Assembly (NCBI GenBank): GCA_945860255.1
Contig: CAMAQI010000065.1
Coordinates: forward strand, 1 to 11,540
Length of the DNA: 11,540 nt
Origin: Methylacidiphilum caldifontis
GTDB lineage: Bacteria > Verrucomicrobiota > Verrucomicrobiia > Methylacidiphilales > CAMAQI01
Reading direction: 5' to 3'
Shown here piece after piece: positions 1 through 7,453 of the stretch (position 1 is the first letter of the stretch; each line of letters opens with the position of its first letter). Below the pieces are notes generated by a model, which did no database searches, had not been told where the DNA came from, and worked only from the letters and a program-made list of their open reading frames with translations. Made by a program: the position numbers and the translations under genes.

Positions 1-1396
1 CCATGACATCAGGAGGACATTCTTTGCCTTGATCATCGACGACCGCCGCATCGACTCCGAAAAAGGGAAGGGTTGCCGATCCCGCTTTCAGAGGGGTGGC
101 TCCAGGGAACGGAGCGAGCATATGGGCGCCGGTTTCTGTCTGCCACCAAGTGTCGACGATGGGGCATTTTTTCTTGCCGATCTTTTCATGATACCAAAGC
201 CAAGCCTCTGGGTTAATCGGTTCTCCGACGGTTCCCAATAAACGAAGGGAGGAGAGATCATGTTTATCGACCCATTGATCTCCCCAGCGAATGAAGGAAC
301 GAATGGCGGTCGGTGCGGTATAGAGAATATTCACTTTGTGTTTATCGATGATTTCCCAGAATCGATCCGGCTGCGGTTGGTTCGGAGCCCCTTCATAGAT
401 CAGGCTGGTGCCGCCGTTACAGAGCACTCCGTAAACAACATAGCTGTGTCCCGTGATCCATCCGATATCGGCGGTGCAGAAATAAATATCTTCGTCCTTG
501 AGATCAAAGAGATATTTGGTCGTGAGATAGGTTCCGACCAGATAGCCTCCGGTGGTGTGAAGAATCCCTTTGGGCTTTCCAGTGCTTCCACTCGTGTAGA
601 GGAGAAAAAGTGGGTGTTCGGAATCGAGTTTTTCGGCAGGACATTTGTCGGTCACTTGTTGGACGGACTCATGCCACCACAAGTCGCGGCCCTCTTTCAT
701 CGTGACCTCTTGTTTAGTTCGTTGAACCACAAGCACTCGTTCGACTTGAGCGAGGGTTTCGATTGCGAGATCGACATTCTTTTTTAAAGCGACAGGAACC
801 CCCCGGCGGAATCCTCCATCGGCCGTCACGACCACTTTAGCTCCTGAATCATTGATTCGTTCGCGAAGGGATTCAGCACTGAAGCCTCCAAAAACAACGT
901 TATGAGGGGCGCCGATTCTGGCGCAGGCAAGCATCGCAATGACCGATTCAGGAATCATCGGCATGTAGATGACCACCCGATCCCCCTTTTTAACTCCCTC
1001 TTTTTTTAAGACATTCGCAAATCGACAGACCTCCCGATGAAGTTGTTGATAGGTATAGGTGACGGTATCTCCTGGTTCCCCTTCCCATATTAAGGCCGCT
1101 TTGTTTCGGCGATGAGTGGTCAGATGTTGATCGAGGCAATTAGAGGAGGCATTGATCTTACCACCGACAAACCATTGGGCCGAGGGAGATTTCCAAACAC
1201 AGACCTTGCTCCATTTTTTGAACCAAGAGAGATGAGATGCGGCCTCTGCCCAAAATTTGTCCGGCTTTTGAATCGACTCTTTATGAAGTTTTTTATATTG
1301 CTGAAAGCTTTTGATGTGAGCTTGGGAGGCAAACTCGGAAGAGGGTTGGAAAATCCGTTTTTCTAACAGTTGATGAGCGGTTTTTTTAGTTTTCAT
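1..1396 (-). CDS. acs: Acetyl-CoA synthetase (AMP-forming), N-terminal part, cut by window edge
   Basis: Activates acetate to acetyl-AMP and then acetyl-CoA in the cytoplasm. The frame is open from ATG at 1396 to the first base of the window, giving 465 residues of a family usually near 650. The missing third carries the C-terminal lid domain and its catalytic, acetylatable lysine. Visible landmarks are the N-terminal Acs region (FWAEAASHLSWFKKW), the adenylate-forming P-loop YTSGSTGKPKG at about residues 267-277, DIGWITGHSYVVYGVL about 20 residues later, and the WWQTETG motif near 416-422. These identify Acs rather than a generic acyl-CoA ligase. The start matches the family N-terminus, but no Shine-Dalgarno is evident upstream. 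The gene follows the ABC exporter after 97 nt and may have its own promoter. No frameshift was seen at the points checked. Confidence 0.95.
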   Translation of the reverse strand, partial: MKTKKTAHQLLEKRIFQPSSEFASQAHIKSFQQYKKLHKESIQKPDKFWAEAASHLSWFKKWSKVCVWKSPSAQWFVGGKINASSNCLDQHLTTHRRNKAALIWEGEPGDTVTYTYQQLHREVCRFANVLKKEGVKKGDRVVIYMPMIPESVIAMLACARIGAPHNVVFGGFSAESLRERINDSGAKVVVTADGGFRRGVPVALKKNVDLAIETLAQVERVLVVQRTKQEVTMKEGRDLWWHESVQQVTDKCPAEKLDSEHPLFLLYTSGSTGKPKGILHTTGGYLVGTYLTTKYLFDLKDEDIYFCTADIGWITGHSYVVYGVLCNGGTSLIYEGAPNQPQPDRFWEIIDKHKVNILYTAPTAIRSFIRWGDQWVDKHDLSSLRLLGTVGEPINPEAWLWYHEKIGKKKCPIVDTWWQTETGAHMLAPFPGATPLKAGSATLPFFGVDAAVVDDQGKECPPDVM

Positions 1397-1467
1397 AAAG
1401 GTCTTTGCGTAGTTTTACGGATATAGGGAGATAAATTAACGCTGTATTTTGTCGACTGTTTTTTTAA

Positions 1468-1473
1468 ATTATA
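1468..1473 (-). promoter_or_regulatory. Possible -10 box of an acs promoter
   Basis: Reading the minus strand, a perfect TATAAT lies in the AT-rich 97-nt gap between the ABC exporter stop and the acs start, about 70 nt upstream of the acs ATG. The hexamer 17 nt further upstream is TAATAA, a poor -35, and the region is so AT-rich that a chance match is plausible. No GC-rich terminator hairpin for the exporter is visible in the gap, so read-through into acs is also possible. Confidence 0.3.
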
Positions 1474-1493
1474 AGTATTTATAGTTAATATTA

Positions 1494-3272
1494 TTAGATA
1501 TTTTCACGCAATAAGGTGGAGACTTGAGCTTCGCAAAGACGCGCATAAAGGCCTTTTTGAGAGAGAAGTTGGTGGTGTGATCCCTCTTCTTTAATCTCCC
1601 CCGATTGGAGGACAACGATCCGATCGGCGTTTTGGACGGTGGAAAGACGATGGGCGATAATTAAAGCGGTTCGATTATGTAAAAGAAGCTGGAGAGCGTT
1701 TTGGATCAGCTTTTCGGTCTCTGTATCGACGCTCGCCGTGGCCTCATCTAATATGAGAATCGGAGGATTTTTAAGAATTGCGCGGGCGATGGAGAGGCGT
1801 TGTCGCTCTCCGCCGCTGAGTTTGACCCCTCGTTCCCCGACGATGGTTTCATACTTTTGGGGGAGTTTCATCACAAATTCATGGGCATGGGCTTGTCGAG
1901 CGGCCGATTCAATTTGCTCTTGAGTGGCTTGCGGCATTCCGAACTTAAGATTTTCGAGGATGGAGGTATTAAAAAGAAAGTTCTCCTGACTCACGATACC
2001 GATCTGTTCACGAAGGAAGGAGAGGGGAATTTGAGAAAGTGGGATTCCATCTAAAGTAATCAATCCAGAGGTCGGCTCGTAAAATCGGGGAATAAGATTC
2101 ACGAGCGTTGATTTCCCCGCACCCGTAGGGCCGACGATCGCGACAGTTTCTCCGGCTTGAATCTCTAAATGAATTTGACGAAGAACTGGAAGACTATCGC
2201 GATATTCAAAGGAGACGTTCTGAAAACGAATTCTCCCGGTAAATACGGAGGGAAGGGGGACGATTGTGGTCGGCTTATCGTTTTCAGGGGTCGCATCTAA
2301 AATTTCAAAGACTCGCTCTCCAGCGGCTCTTCCGGATTGATAGATTTGATTGAGTTGATGGAGACGTCCGATCGGATCATAAAACATCTGAACATAAAGA
2401 AGAAAGGTAACGAGTTCTCCTGTGGTAAATTGGGAATCGCGAAGGGCATCTTGTCCGCCAAACCAAAGGACGGCGATGTAGCCTAAGGAGCCGATAAAGG
2501 CCATTGAGGGGGAGTAAGTTGCCCAATAGCGCATGACGATGAGAGTGGCGGTTCGGAGTCGCTCCGCAATTTTTGCAAAGTGAGCCGACTCCTCTTTTTC
2601 CCTAGAAAAAGATTTAATTTGTCGAATTCCTTGAAGATTATCCAGTAAGAGCGATTGCATGGCACTCGAGGCCTTGCGTTGAATCCGGTATCGCTCATGA
2701 GCGGTGAGGGTGTACCAAAGGGCCCCTGCAACAAGAAAAGGGATTGGAATAAAGGCATAGAGGGTGAGCTGGGGATTGAGAAAATATAGATAACAACCGA
2801 CCCCCACAAGCTGGAGAAGAGCGACGGTTCCCTGTTCGATTCCATCAATGAGAACACGCTCAAGACTTTGGACATCCTCTCCGACCCGAGTCATTAGATC
2901 GCCACTGGAGCGGTTATCAAACCATCGGAGCGGAAGTTTTTGAATCGTGTCATAAAGATCCTGACGGATTTTAAGAATCACTTTTTGTTCAAAACTGTTG
3001 TTCAGGATGATTCGTAAGCCGTTGAGTAGATCACGAAGTAAAAAAGAGCCGAGAACCATGAAAACAAAGGGGAGGAGGAGATCTGGCTTTTGAGCGACAA
3101 TGACCTGATCGATAATTTTACCAGCAACGGAGGGATAGACGAAGCCAAAGAGCGTGGTTCCAATCGCACAGAGAAAAGTCCCCCAAGCTAAAGCGGGATA
3201 TTGACTGGCATAGTTCCAGACCCGTCCCATGGGGAATTTTTTCTTCGATTTTTCGTATGAACCGGAGCGCAT
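1494..3272 (-). CDS. MsbA/LmrA-type ABC exporter, fused permease and ATPase
   Basis: A half-transporter of 592 residues, the usual length for the MsbA type, expected to act as a homodimer in the inner membrane. Residues 25-310 are the transmembrane domain, with hydrophobic segments near 27-48, 65-88, 149-165, 170-190, 250-272 and 285-300. The ATPase follows, with A-loop Tyr357, Walker A GPTGAGKST at 381-389, Q-loop Gln429, signature LSGGERQ at 485-491, Walker B ILILDE ending in catalytic Glu510, D-loop SVD at 514-516 and switch His541. All catalytic residues are intact. It starts 16 nt after the ybeY stop, with a weak purine-rich AAGAAAGAG ahead of the ATG, and is probably the last gene of the phoH operon. 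The substrate cannot be read from the sequence. Lipid A or another lipid is the common case for MsbA-like proteins, but drug or peptide export is equally open. Confidence 0.93.
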   Translation of the reverse strand: MRSGSYEKSKKKFPMGRVWNYASQYPALAWGTFLCAIGTTLFGFVYPSVAGKIIDQVIVAQKPDLLLPFVFMVLGSFLLRDLLNGLRIILNNSFEQKVILKIRQDLYDTIQKLPLRWFDNRSSGDLMTRVGEDVQSLERVLIDGIEQGTVALLQLVGVGCYLYFLNPQLTLYAFIPIPFLVAGALWYTLTAHERYRIQRKASSAMQSLLLDNLQGIRQIKSFSREKEESAHFAKIAERLRTATLIVMRYWATYSPSMAFIGSLGYIAVLWFGGQDALRDSQFTTGELVTFLLYVQMFYDPIGRLHQLNQIYQSGRAAGERVFEILDATPENDKPTTIVPLPSVFTGRIRFQNVSFEYRDSLPVLRQIHLEIQAGETVAIVGPTGAGKSTLVNLIPRFYEPTSGLITLDGIPLSQIPLSFLREQIGIVSQENFLFNTSILENLKFGMPQATQEQIESAARQAHAHEFVMKLPQKYETIVGERGVKLSGGERQRLSIARAILKNPPILILDEATASVDTETEKLIQNALQLLLHNRTALIIAHRLSTVQNADRIVVLQSGEIKEEGSHHQLLSQKGLYARLCEAQVSTLLRENI

Positions 3273-3288
3273 GAATCTCTTTCTTGAA

Positions 3289-3732
3289 TTACGATCGATT
3301 TAAAATCTGATCGAGAATCTTCTCTTGGATTTTTTGCATCTGTTTGAACTCTCGGGGGGTATGATCCTCATAGCCCTTGAGGTGAACGAGGGCATGGATT
3401 CCGTAGAGTAACACCTCTTCGTAGAGTTTGCGTTGATACTCTTTGCGTTGTGTTTCCGCAACGGCAGGGCAGATGAAGATCTCTCCGTAGGGAAAAGTGA
3501 TCACATCGGTCGGGGTCTCCTCTTGAAGAAAATCGAGATGGATGCGCTGAATCGTCTTGGCGGTGACCAGATGAAACTCAATCTGAGGAGGGAGGGGGAC
3601 TTGAGGACGCGGTAGCAAGGCGACGGCTCGCATCCAATCACGCTGCAGCCGCTGAATCGGAAGCGGATGTCTTTTTTGGTGATTGTGTACTTGGATGAGA
3701 TCGGTCTTCTTTGGGGTAGGCAATACGGACAT
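3289..3732 (-). CDS. ybeY: Endoribonuclease YbeY (rRNA maturation factor)
   Basis: A predicted zinc-dependent single-strand endoribonuclease involved in 16S rRNA 3'-end maturation and ribosome quality control. The 147 residues carry the family signature TPTDVITFPYGEIFICPAVA (about 73-92) and the metal site HALVHLKGYEDH (113-124). The usual H-x3-H-x5-H site has Asp at the third position (123) and a His one residue later (124). The Arg often found ahead of the PTDV motif is Leu69 here. I chose the start at 3732 because residues 12-30 (LIQVHNHQ...) match the N-terminal strand typical of YbeY. This makes the gene overlap the end of pgpH by 95 nt in another frame. An internal ATG at 3633, four bases after the pgpH stop, would remove that strand. 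Neither start has a strong Shine-Dalgarno. Confidence 0.9.
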   Translation of the reverse strand: MSVLPTPKKTDLIQVHNHQKRHPLPIQRLQRDWMRAVALLPRPQVPLPPQIEFHLVTAKTIQRIHLDFLQEETPTDVITFPYGEIFICPAVAETQRKEYQRKLYEEVLLYGIHALVHLKGYEDHTPREFKQMQKIQEKILDQILNRS

Positions 3733-5221
3733 GGAGCATGCTCTTTAGGGTTAAGGTGAAGCTTTCTTTGAGGAGATTAATCTCTTGAAGGCTAATCGGA
3801 CATTCATCGAGTTGATGGGTCAACATTTTATGCTCAACGATATCTTTGACGAGACTCTCTACTCGTTGCGGGGTCGGTTTTTCTAGCGAGCGAGAGGCAC
3901 TTTCGATCGCATCAGCGAGCATTAGGATCGCAACTTCTTTGGTTTGAGGACGCGGCCCTGGATAACGGAAAGAACTTTCACAGACGGCGGGGATATCCTC
4001 TTCGTGCATGTGAAGGATTTTACTTCCCGCTTTTGCATCCCCTTCTTGTTGTTTGGCTCGTTTGTAGAAGTAATAAACGAGAGAGTCTCCATGATGTTGT
4101 TGAATGGCATCGATGATCGGCTTCTTAAGACGATTTTTATAAGCAAGGCTGATCCCTTCTTTGACGTGGGAGATAATAATCAAGGCGCTCATCGAAGGGG
4201 AAAGATCAGCGTGCGGATCTTCTCCTTGAGGGATGTTTTCGATGAAGTATTCAGCCTTAGGAATTTTTCCGATATCGTGAAAATAGGAGATCACGCGACA
4301 TTGGGTGGCATTGGCGCCGATGGCGGTTGCCGCTGATTCAGCAAGGTTAGCGACCATCAGACTATGATGATAGGTTCCAGGAGCCTCTAACGTGAGTTGG
4401 CGAAGCAACGGATGATTGAGATCCGCGGTTTCAACCCAGGAGATTTCAGGGGTAATATTAAAAAGTGTTTCAAAAATCGGGAGCGTTGAATTCACAAACA
4501 TCGCCGTCGCTAGTCCGATCACGATATTGATCGATCCTTGTTGGATGAGAGCATTCATCGATCGATCGGAAAGGGCACCGAAAATAACGGCACAAACCAT
4601 ACTGCAGATCCCGATGGCGAATCCGGCATTGAGGAGATGCGATCGTTTACGAACGTTTCGAGTGAAGAGAACCGCGGTGAGTCCGGTGATCAGACTCAGG
4701 AGCATCAAGGGGAAGCTTTTATTAAAAAGGAGGGCATCCAGAAGGCTGGGAATAATCACAGCGAAAAGACCGACTCTTGTTCCCATCAGAATGCTTAAAA
4801 CTAAGGGGGCAAAGGCCATCGGAATCAAATAGTAACTGGTGGGATAGTAAATCGCCTCCTGATGTTGAGAAAAATAATGAATTCCGCGAGTGATGAGGAT
4901 ATTGACGGAGAGGGTTCCGTAAACGAGAAAGGTCTTTGAGTTCGAGCGCCACACTTCCGGAAGATCGAGTGAGAGAATCAAAATCGAGTATCCGAGAACA
5001 ATACTCAAAAGAATATAAACCTCTCGTTGGAGGGGCTTCGCCGTGGTTAAAGCAAGAAGGGCGATCACCCCTGCGAATCCGACAAAGATCGATAATCGAA
5101 CCAAAGGATGCTCTTCCAAAATAGAAACCCAATCGGATCGTTGAGAGGAGTGACGTGTTTTGTCACAAGCAAGTCCTTTTTTGACTAACTTTTTGCGATG
5201 AAACCAATTTAAGAGGGACAT
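3638..5221 (-). CDS. PgpH-like membrane HD phosphohydrolase (probable c-di-AMP phosphodiesterase) without extracellular sensor
   Basis: The family hydrolyses cyclic-di-AMP to pApA with a cytoplasmic HD domain on a multi-pass membrane region. Residues 40-250 hold about seven hydrophobic segments. The HD domain spans about 284-500, with HHSLMVANLAES (His285/286), FHDIGK (His315-Asp316), SHVKEG (His352), QQHHG (His376/377) and ADAIES (Asp437), so every metal ligand expected of an active enzyme is present. PgpH/YqfF proteins usually exceed 700 residues because an extracellular 7TMR-HDED domain follows the first membrane helix. This protein has 527 residues and goes straight from the first to the second helix. 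phoH ends 11 nt upstream, so there is no room for a longer N-terminus. The conserved C-terminus ends near RIAYPKE (about 499-505), and the polar, Ala-rich tail after it is encoded inside ybeY. The gap before the ATG is C-rich and has no Shine-Dalgarno, so translation may be coupled to phoH. Confidence 0.9.
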   Translation of the reverse strand: MSLLNWFHRKKLVKKGLACDKTRHSSQRSDWVSILEEHPLVRLSIFVGFAGVIALLALTTAKPLQREVYILLSIVLGYSILILSLDLPEVWRSNSKTFLVYGTLSVNILITRGIHYFSQHQEAIYYPTSYYLIPMAFAPLVLSILMGTRVGLFAVIIPSLLDALLFNKSFPLMLLSLITGLTAVLFTRNVRKRSHLLNAGFAIGICSMVCAVIFGALSDRSMNALIQQGSINIVIGLATAMFVNSTLPIFETLFNITPEISWVETADLNHPLLRQLTLEAPGTYHHSLMVANLAESAATAIGANATQCRVISYFHDIGKIPKAEYFIENIPQGEDPHADLSPSMSALIIISHVKEGISLAYKNRLKKPIIDAIQQHHGDSLVYYFYKRAKQQEGDAKAGSKILHMHEEDIPAVCESSFRYPGPRPQTKEVAILMLADAIESASRSLEKPTPQRVESLVKDIVEHKMLTHQLDECPISLQEINLLKESFTLTLKSMLHVRIAYPKEDRSHPSTQSPKKTSASDSAAAA

Positions 5222-5232
5222 GGGGGAGGGGT

Positions 5233-6240
5233 TTAAAGGGTCAAACTCGTCATTTTACCGCCACGATGTTGACGGTAGGAGGTGATGATTCGTTGGACGA
5301 GCTCGTGGCGAACGACATCCATTTCGTCGAATTTACAAAACTTAATCCCTTCGGTTTCACTCAACGCTTGACTCGCCTCAATGAGACCCGATTTCCGGGA
5401 ATGGGGAAGATCGATCTGGGTTGGATCACCGGTGATGACGCATTTAGAGTCCTGTCCAAGACGGGTGAGGAACATGAACATCTGTTCCGTCGTTGTGTTT
5501 TGGCTTTCATCGAGAATAATGAAACTGTTGCTCAGAGTCCGACCGCGCATGTAAGCCAGTGGAGCAATTTCGATCACCGAGCGCTCCATGTAACGTTGAA
5601 TCTCTTCCGGTTCGAGCATTTTATCTAAGGCATCATAGAGGGGGCGGAGATACGGAGCAATTTTCTCTTTAAAATCTCCAGGAAGGAAACCGAGAGCCTC
5701 TCCCGCCTCAACGGCCGGTCGGGTCAAAACGATCTTTGAGATCTTCTCTGCTTTGAGCGCAGCGACGGCGACCGCCATCGCTAAATAGGTCTTTCCGGTT
5801 CCTGCAGGGCCAACTCCAAAAACGAGGTCATTTTTTTCAATCGCTTCAATGTACTCTTTTTGATGGATTGTTTTCGGAAGGATGAACCCTTTTTTCGTGG
5901 AGAAATCGATCCGTTTTTTATGAAGATCGGTGAGAGAAATTCCCGTGGAATTGGCGACCGAATGCAGGGCGAAATTAAACTCTGGCTTACGGAGGATCGC
6001 CCCTTTTTTATGAGCCTCATGGAGCTGGTTAAAAACGATGGTCGCTTTTTGAATCCCCTCTTTGGCCCCTTCGATTTTAAGCCAAGCATCCCGTGAGGTA
6101 ATCTTGACATTAAAGGTGATTTCAACGCGTTGGAGGATAAGGGGATCGTTTAAGTAAAGGGCTTGAGCGATCCGAGCATTTTCGAAATTCAGTGTTTCTG
6201 AGCTAGGCATGTTCTTTGAAGGTAGGGGGCTCTTGGTCAT
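5233..6240 (-). CDS. phoH: PhoH-family ATPase (PhoL/YbeZ type)
   Basis: A cytoplasmic P-loop ATPase of the PhoH family, thought to act in RNA metabolism and often encoded beside ybeY. Its 335 residues are a normal length. An N-terminal KH-like region (about 35-75) precedes the ATPase core, which has Walker A GPAGTGKT at 144-151, LTRPAVEAGE at 172-181, YMRGRTL at 230-236, Walker B IILDE at 241-245 and GDPTQIDLP at 271-279. The start at 6240 is supported by a strong Shine-Dalgarno (GGGAGGAG, nine bases before the ATG). An internal Met11 has none. This is the first gene of the operon that continues into the HD hydrolase 11 nt downstream, and the promoter should lie in the divergent gap 6241-6310. 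Confidence 0.95.
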   Translation of the reverse strand: MTKSPLPSKNMPSSETLNFENARIAQALYLNDPLILQRVEITFNVKITSRDAWLKIEGAKEGIQKATIVFNQLHEAHKKGAILRKPEFNFALHSVANSTGISLTDLHKKRIDFSTKKGFILPKTIHQKEYIEAIEKNDLVFGVGPAGTGKTYLAMAVAVAALKAEKISKIVLTRPAVEAGEALGFLPGDFKEKIAPYLRPLYDALDKMLEPEEIQRYMERSVIEIAPLAYMRGRTLSNSFIILDESQNTTTEQMFMFLTRLGQDSKCVITGDPTQIDLPHSRKSGLIEASQALSETEGIKFCKFDEMDVVRHELVQRIITSYRQHRGGKMTSLTL

Positions 6241-6310
6241 TCGTCAATTCTCCTCCCTTGATTTTAAATCTTTAGTTTTTCCCCCATTTATCCGATACTG
6301 GACTACTATT
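6241..6310. promoter_or_regulatory. Divergent intergenic gap between phoH operon and membrane protein gene
   Basis: These 70 bases must hold the promoter of the minus-strand phoH operon and probably that of the plus-strand gene. The phoH Shine-Dalgarno lies at its left edge. The rest is AT-rich, and a GATACT on the plus strand (about 6294-6299) could be a -10 box. No convincing -35 element was found on either strand, so the role rests on position more than on motif. Confidence 0.4.
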
Positions 6311-6916
6311 ATGTCGAGTCATCCCCCTACCTCTGACCCTAAATCAACCACCGTTCCGATTCGTATGGACCCGATTACCGAGGATACTCTTTCTGACGAT
6401 GATCTTGAGCCCACACAGGAATCGCGCAAAGAGCGTCTCTTTGGATTATTAAAATGGTTGTTATTTGTAGGAGGGGTAGGAGCGGCCCTGTATTTCGGGG
6501 GAAGCGCTCTTCGGGGCTACTGGGTTTCCGACTTAGAGCAAAAATTGATCGAAAAAAATCAAGAACTCGAACTTTTAAAGCATGCGGAGCCTAAGGGGTC
6601 TGGCACCGTTGTTTTTGATGTCTCCATCAAACAGGTGACCTCCTCTCCTCGGGGAAAGGCTTATTTGGCGATCGATTCGATGGGGCAACCTTGGTTTGTG
6701 ATCAGTGGATTAGAATTTAAAGTGGGGGATAAGGTTTTATTAGAGCTGAAGATCGAGTCTCAATCGAAGTCCGCCCAAGTCTCTTTTCGAAAATCAAAAA
6801 AAGCGCAGTCTCCTGAAAGTAAGGAAGTGGCTCACGATTCCCAATCAGCGGATCATGGGAAAGCGCATGAAGATTCGAGTCATTCCCATGAGGAACACAA
6901 GACCGCCCATCCGTAA
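6311..6916 (+). CDS. Hypothetical single-pass membrane protein with coiled coil and His-rich tail
   Basis: I do not recognise a family for this 201-residue protein. Residues 1-38 are acidic and Pro/Ser/Thr-rich, and a basic KER precedes one membrane helix at about 43-62. A charged heptad-like stretch (DLEQKLIEKNQELELLK, about 74-90) suggests a short coiled coil. A compact beta-rich segment follows (about 98-160). The last 35 residues are hydrophilic and hold seven histidines interleaved with Glu, Asp and Ser. The positive-inside rule puts the N-terminus in the cytoplasm and the His-rich tail in the periplasm. The frame stays open upstream to an ATG at 6209, but that would overlap the phoH start. 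The ATG at 6311 gives a clean gene, although its ribosome site is weak. The tail could bind metal, which is inference only. Confidence 0.7.
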   Translation: MSSHPPTSDPKSTTVPIRMDPITEDTLSDDDLEPTQESRKERLFGLLKWLLFVGGVGAALYFGGSALRGYWVSDLEQKLIEKNQELELLKHAEPKGSGTVVFDVSIKQVTSSPRGKAYLAIDSMGQPWFVISGLEFKVGDKVLLELKIESQSKSAQVSFRKSKKAQSPESKEVAHDSQSADHGKAHEDSSHSHEEHKTAHP

Positions 6917-6975
6917 TCTGTCAGAGCCTCCACGATTAAACCCAGATTTTGAATTAGAGATTGATTGGGAGCGAT

Positions 6976-7202
6976 CCCCGACGTGCGCATATGGGTCAAC
7001 TTAAGGGAAAATAAAATACAATTTTACCACAGGGTAAACGGAGGTCCGCAGAGGAAAATTCAATTTACTATTTTTTAAAAACCAACACACCTGCCTTTTT
7101 CCCAAACTAAAAACAGTATTACCTCTGTTATCCTCCGTTTACCCCGCGGTGAAAAAACTGGCTTTTTTTATGTTAAGTTGACGCCTATGCGACAGGTCGG
7201 GG
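6976..7202. repeat. Long imperfect palindrome (about 80-nt arms)
   Basis: The left arm 6976-7054 pairs with the right arm 7122-7202 around a 67-nt AT-rich centre. Perfect blocks are GTCAACTTAA (6995-7004 with 7173-7182), CGCATA (6986-6991 with 7186-7191), GGGTAAACGGAGG (7032-7044 with 7132-7144), CAGAGG (7049-7054 with 7122-7127) and CCCCGAC (6976-6982 with 7196-7202). The inner and outer blocks are nearly in one register, so this is one structure and not several small hairpins. The 'ACGGAGG...CGCAGAGG' core resembles dispersed intergenic repeats seen in many environmental bacterial genomes. No transposase and no clear target-site duplication were seen. It may be a nonautonomous mobile repeat or a structured RNA. 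Confidence 0.75.
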
Positions 7203-7254
7203 CGCAGTTGTGAAGCGAACTTAAAACATTCAAACAGAGATAAAGACATTGCCT

Positions 7255-7355
7255 CACGCAAAGGCGCAAAGCTTCCCAAGGTTCTCCCCGTAGGAATTTA
7301 GAAAAAATCATTTGCCTTTTGGGCGGAACCTTGGGCAACTTCGCGGCTTCGTGTG
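7255..7355. repeat. Inverted repeat with 30-nt arms (CGCAAAG/CCCAAGGTTC type)
   Basis: Positions 7255-7284 and 7326-7355 are reverse complements at 24 of 30 positions, with a perfect 10-base block CCCAAGGTTC next to the 41-nt loop. The arms carry the 'CACGCAAAGGCGCAAAG' motif, resembling another common dispersed intergenic repeat type. It lies about 100 nt beyond the pilT stop. Minus-strand RNA would form a somewhat better hairpin, because several mismatches become G-U pairs. No U-tract follows, so it is not a standard terminator. Confidence 0.65.
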
Positions 7356-7453
7356 AAAAACTGTATTTTGATATTTTTCATAATCTCTTGGACGATAGAT
7401 GTTTATATACTTCAGGGAATTTACTTCACTAAGATCGTTCTATTTGCCGATCT

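Larger units (their letters stand above)
6917..7453. other. Noncoding region between convergent genes, containing two large inverted repeats
   Basis: This 537-base stretch separates the convergent membrane protein gene and pilT. No plausible gene was found. About 60 percent of it is occupied by the two inverted repeats listed separately (6976-7202 and 7255-7355). Neither is followed by a clear U-tract, so I could not assign a classical intrinsic terminator to either gene. Confidence 0.7.

Noticed and set aside
260..787. 175-codon plus-strand ORF
   Set aside because: It lies antisense within acs, whose minus-strand frame carries clear adenylate-forming motifs over the same bases.
1470..1483. 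AT-only palindrome TATAAGTATTTATA as exporter terminator
   Set aside because: The stem is five A-T pairs with no U-tract after it in the minus direction.
3944..4832. Plus-strand ORFs of 130 and 138 codons opposite pgpH
   Set aside because: They lie opposite the HD and membrane regions of a clearly conserved gene and show no recognisable domain.
6209..6310. Longer start for the plus-strand membrane protein at ATG 6209
   Set aside because: It would overlap the well-supported phoH start region on the other strand and adds an unstructured extension. The ATG at 6311 is cleaner.
6917..7453. CRISPR array or insertion sequence in the noncoding gap
   Set aside because: The repeats are inverted pairs of two different types without regular spacers, and no transposase frame is present.
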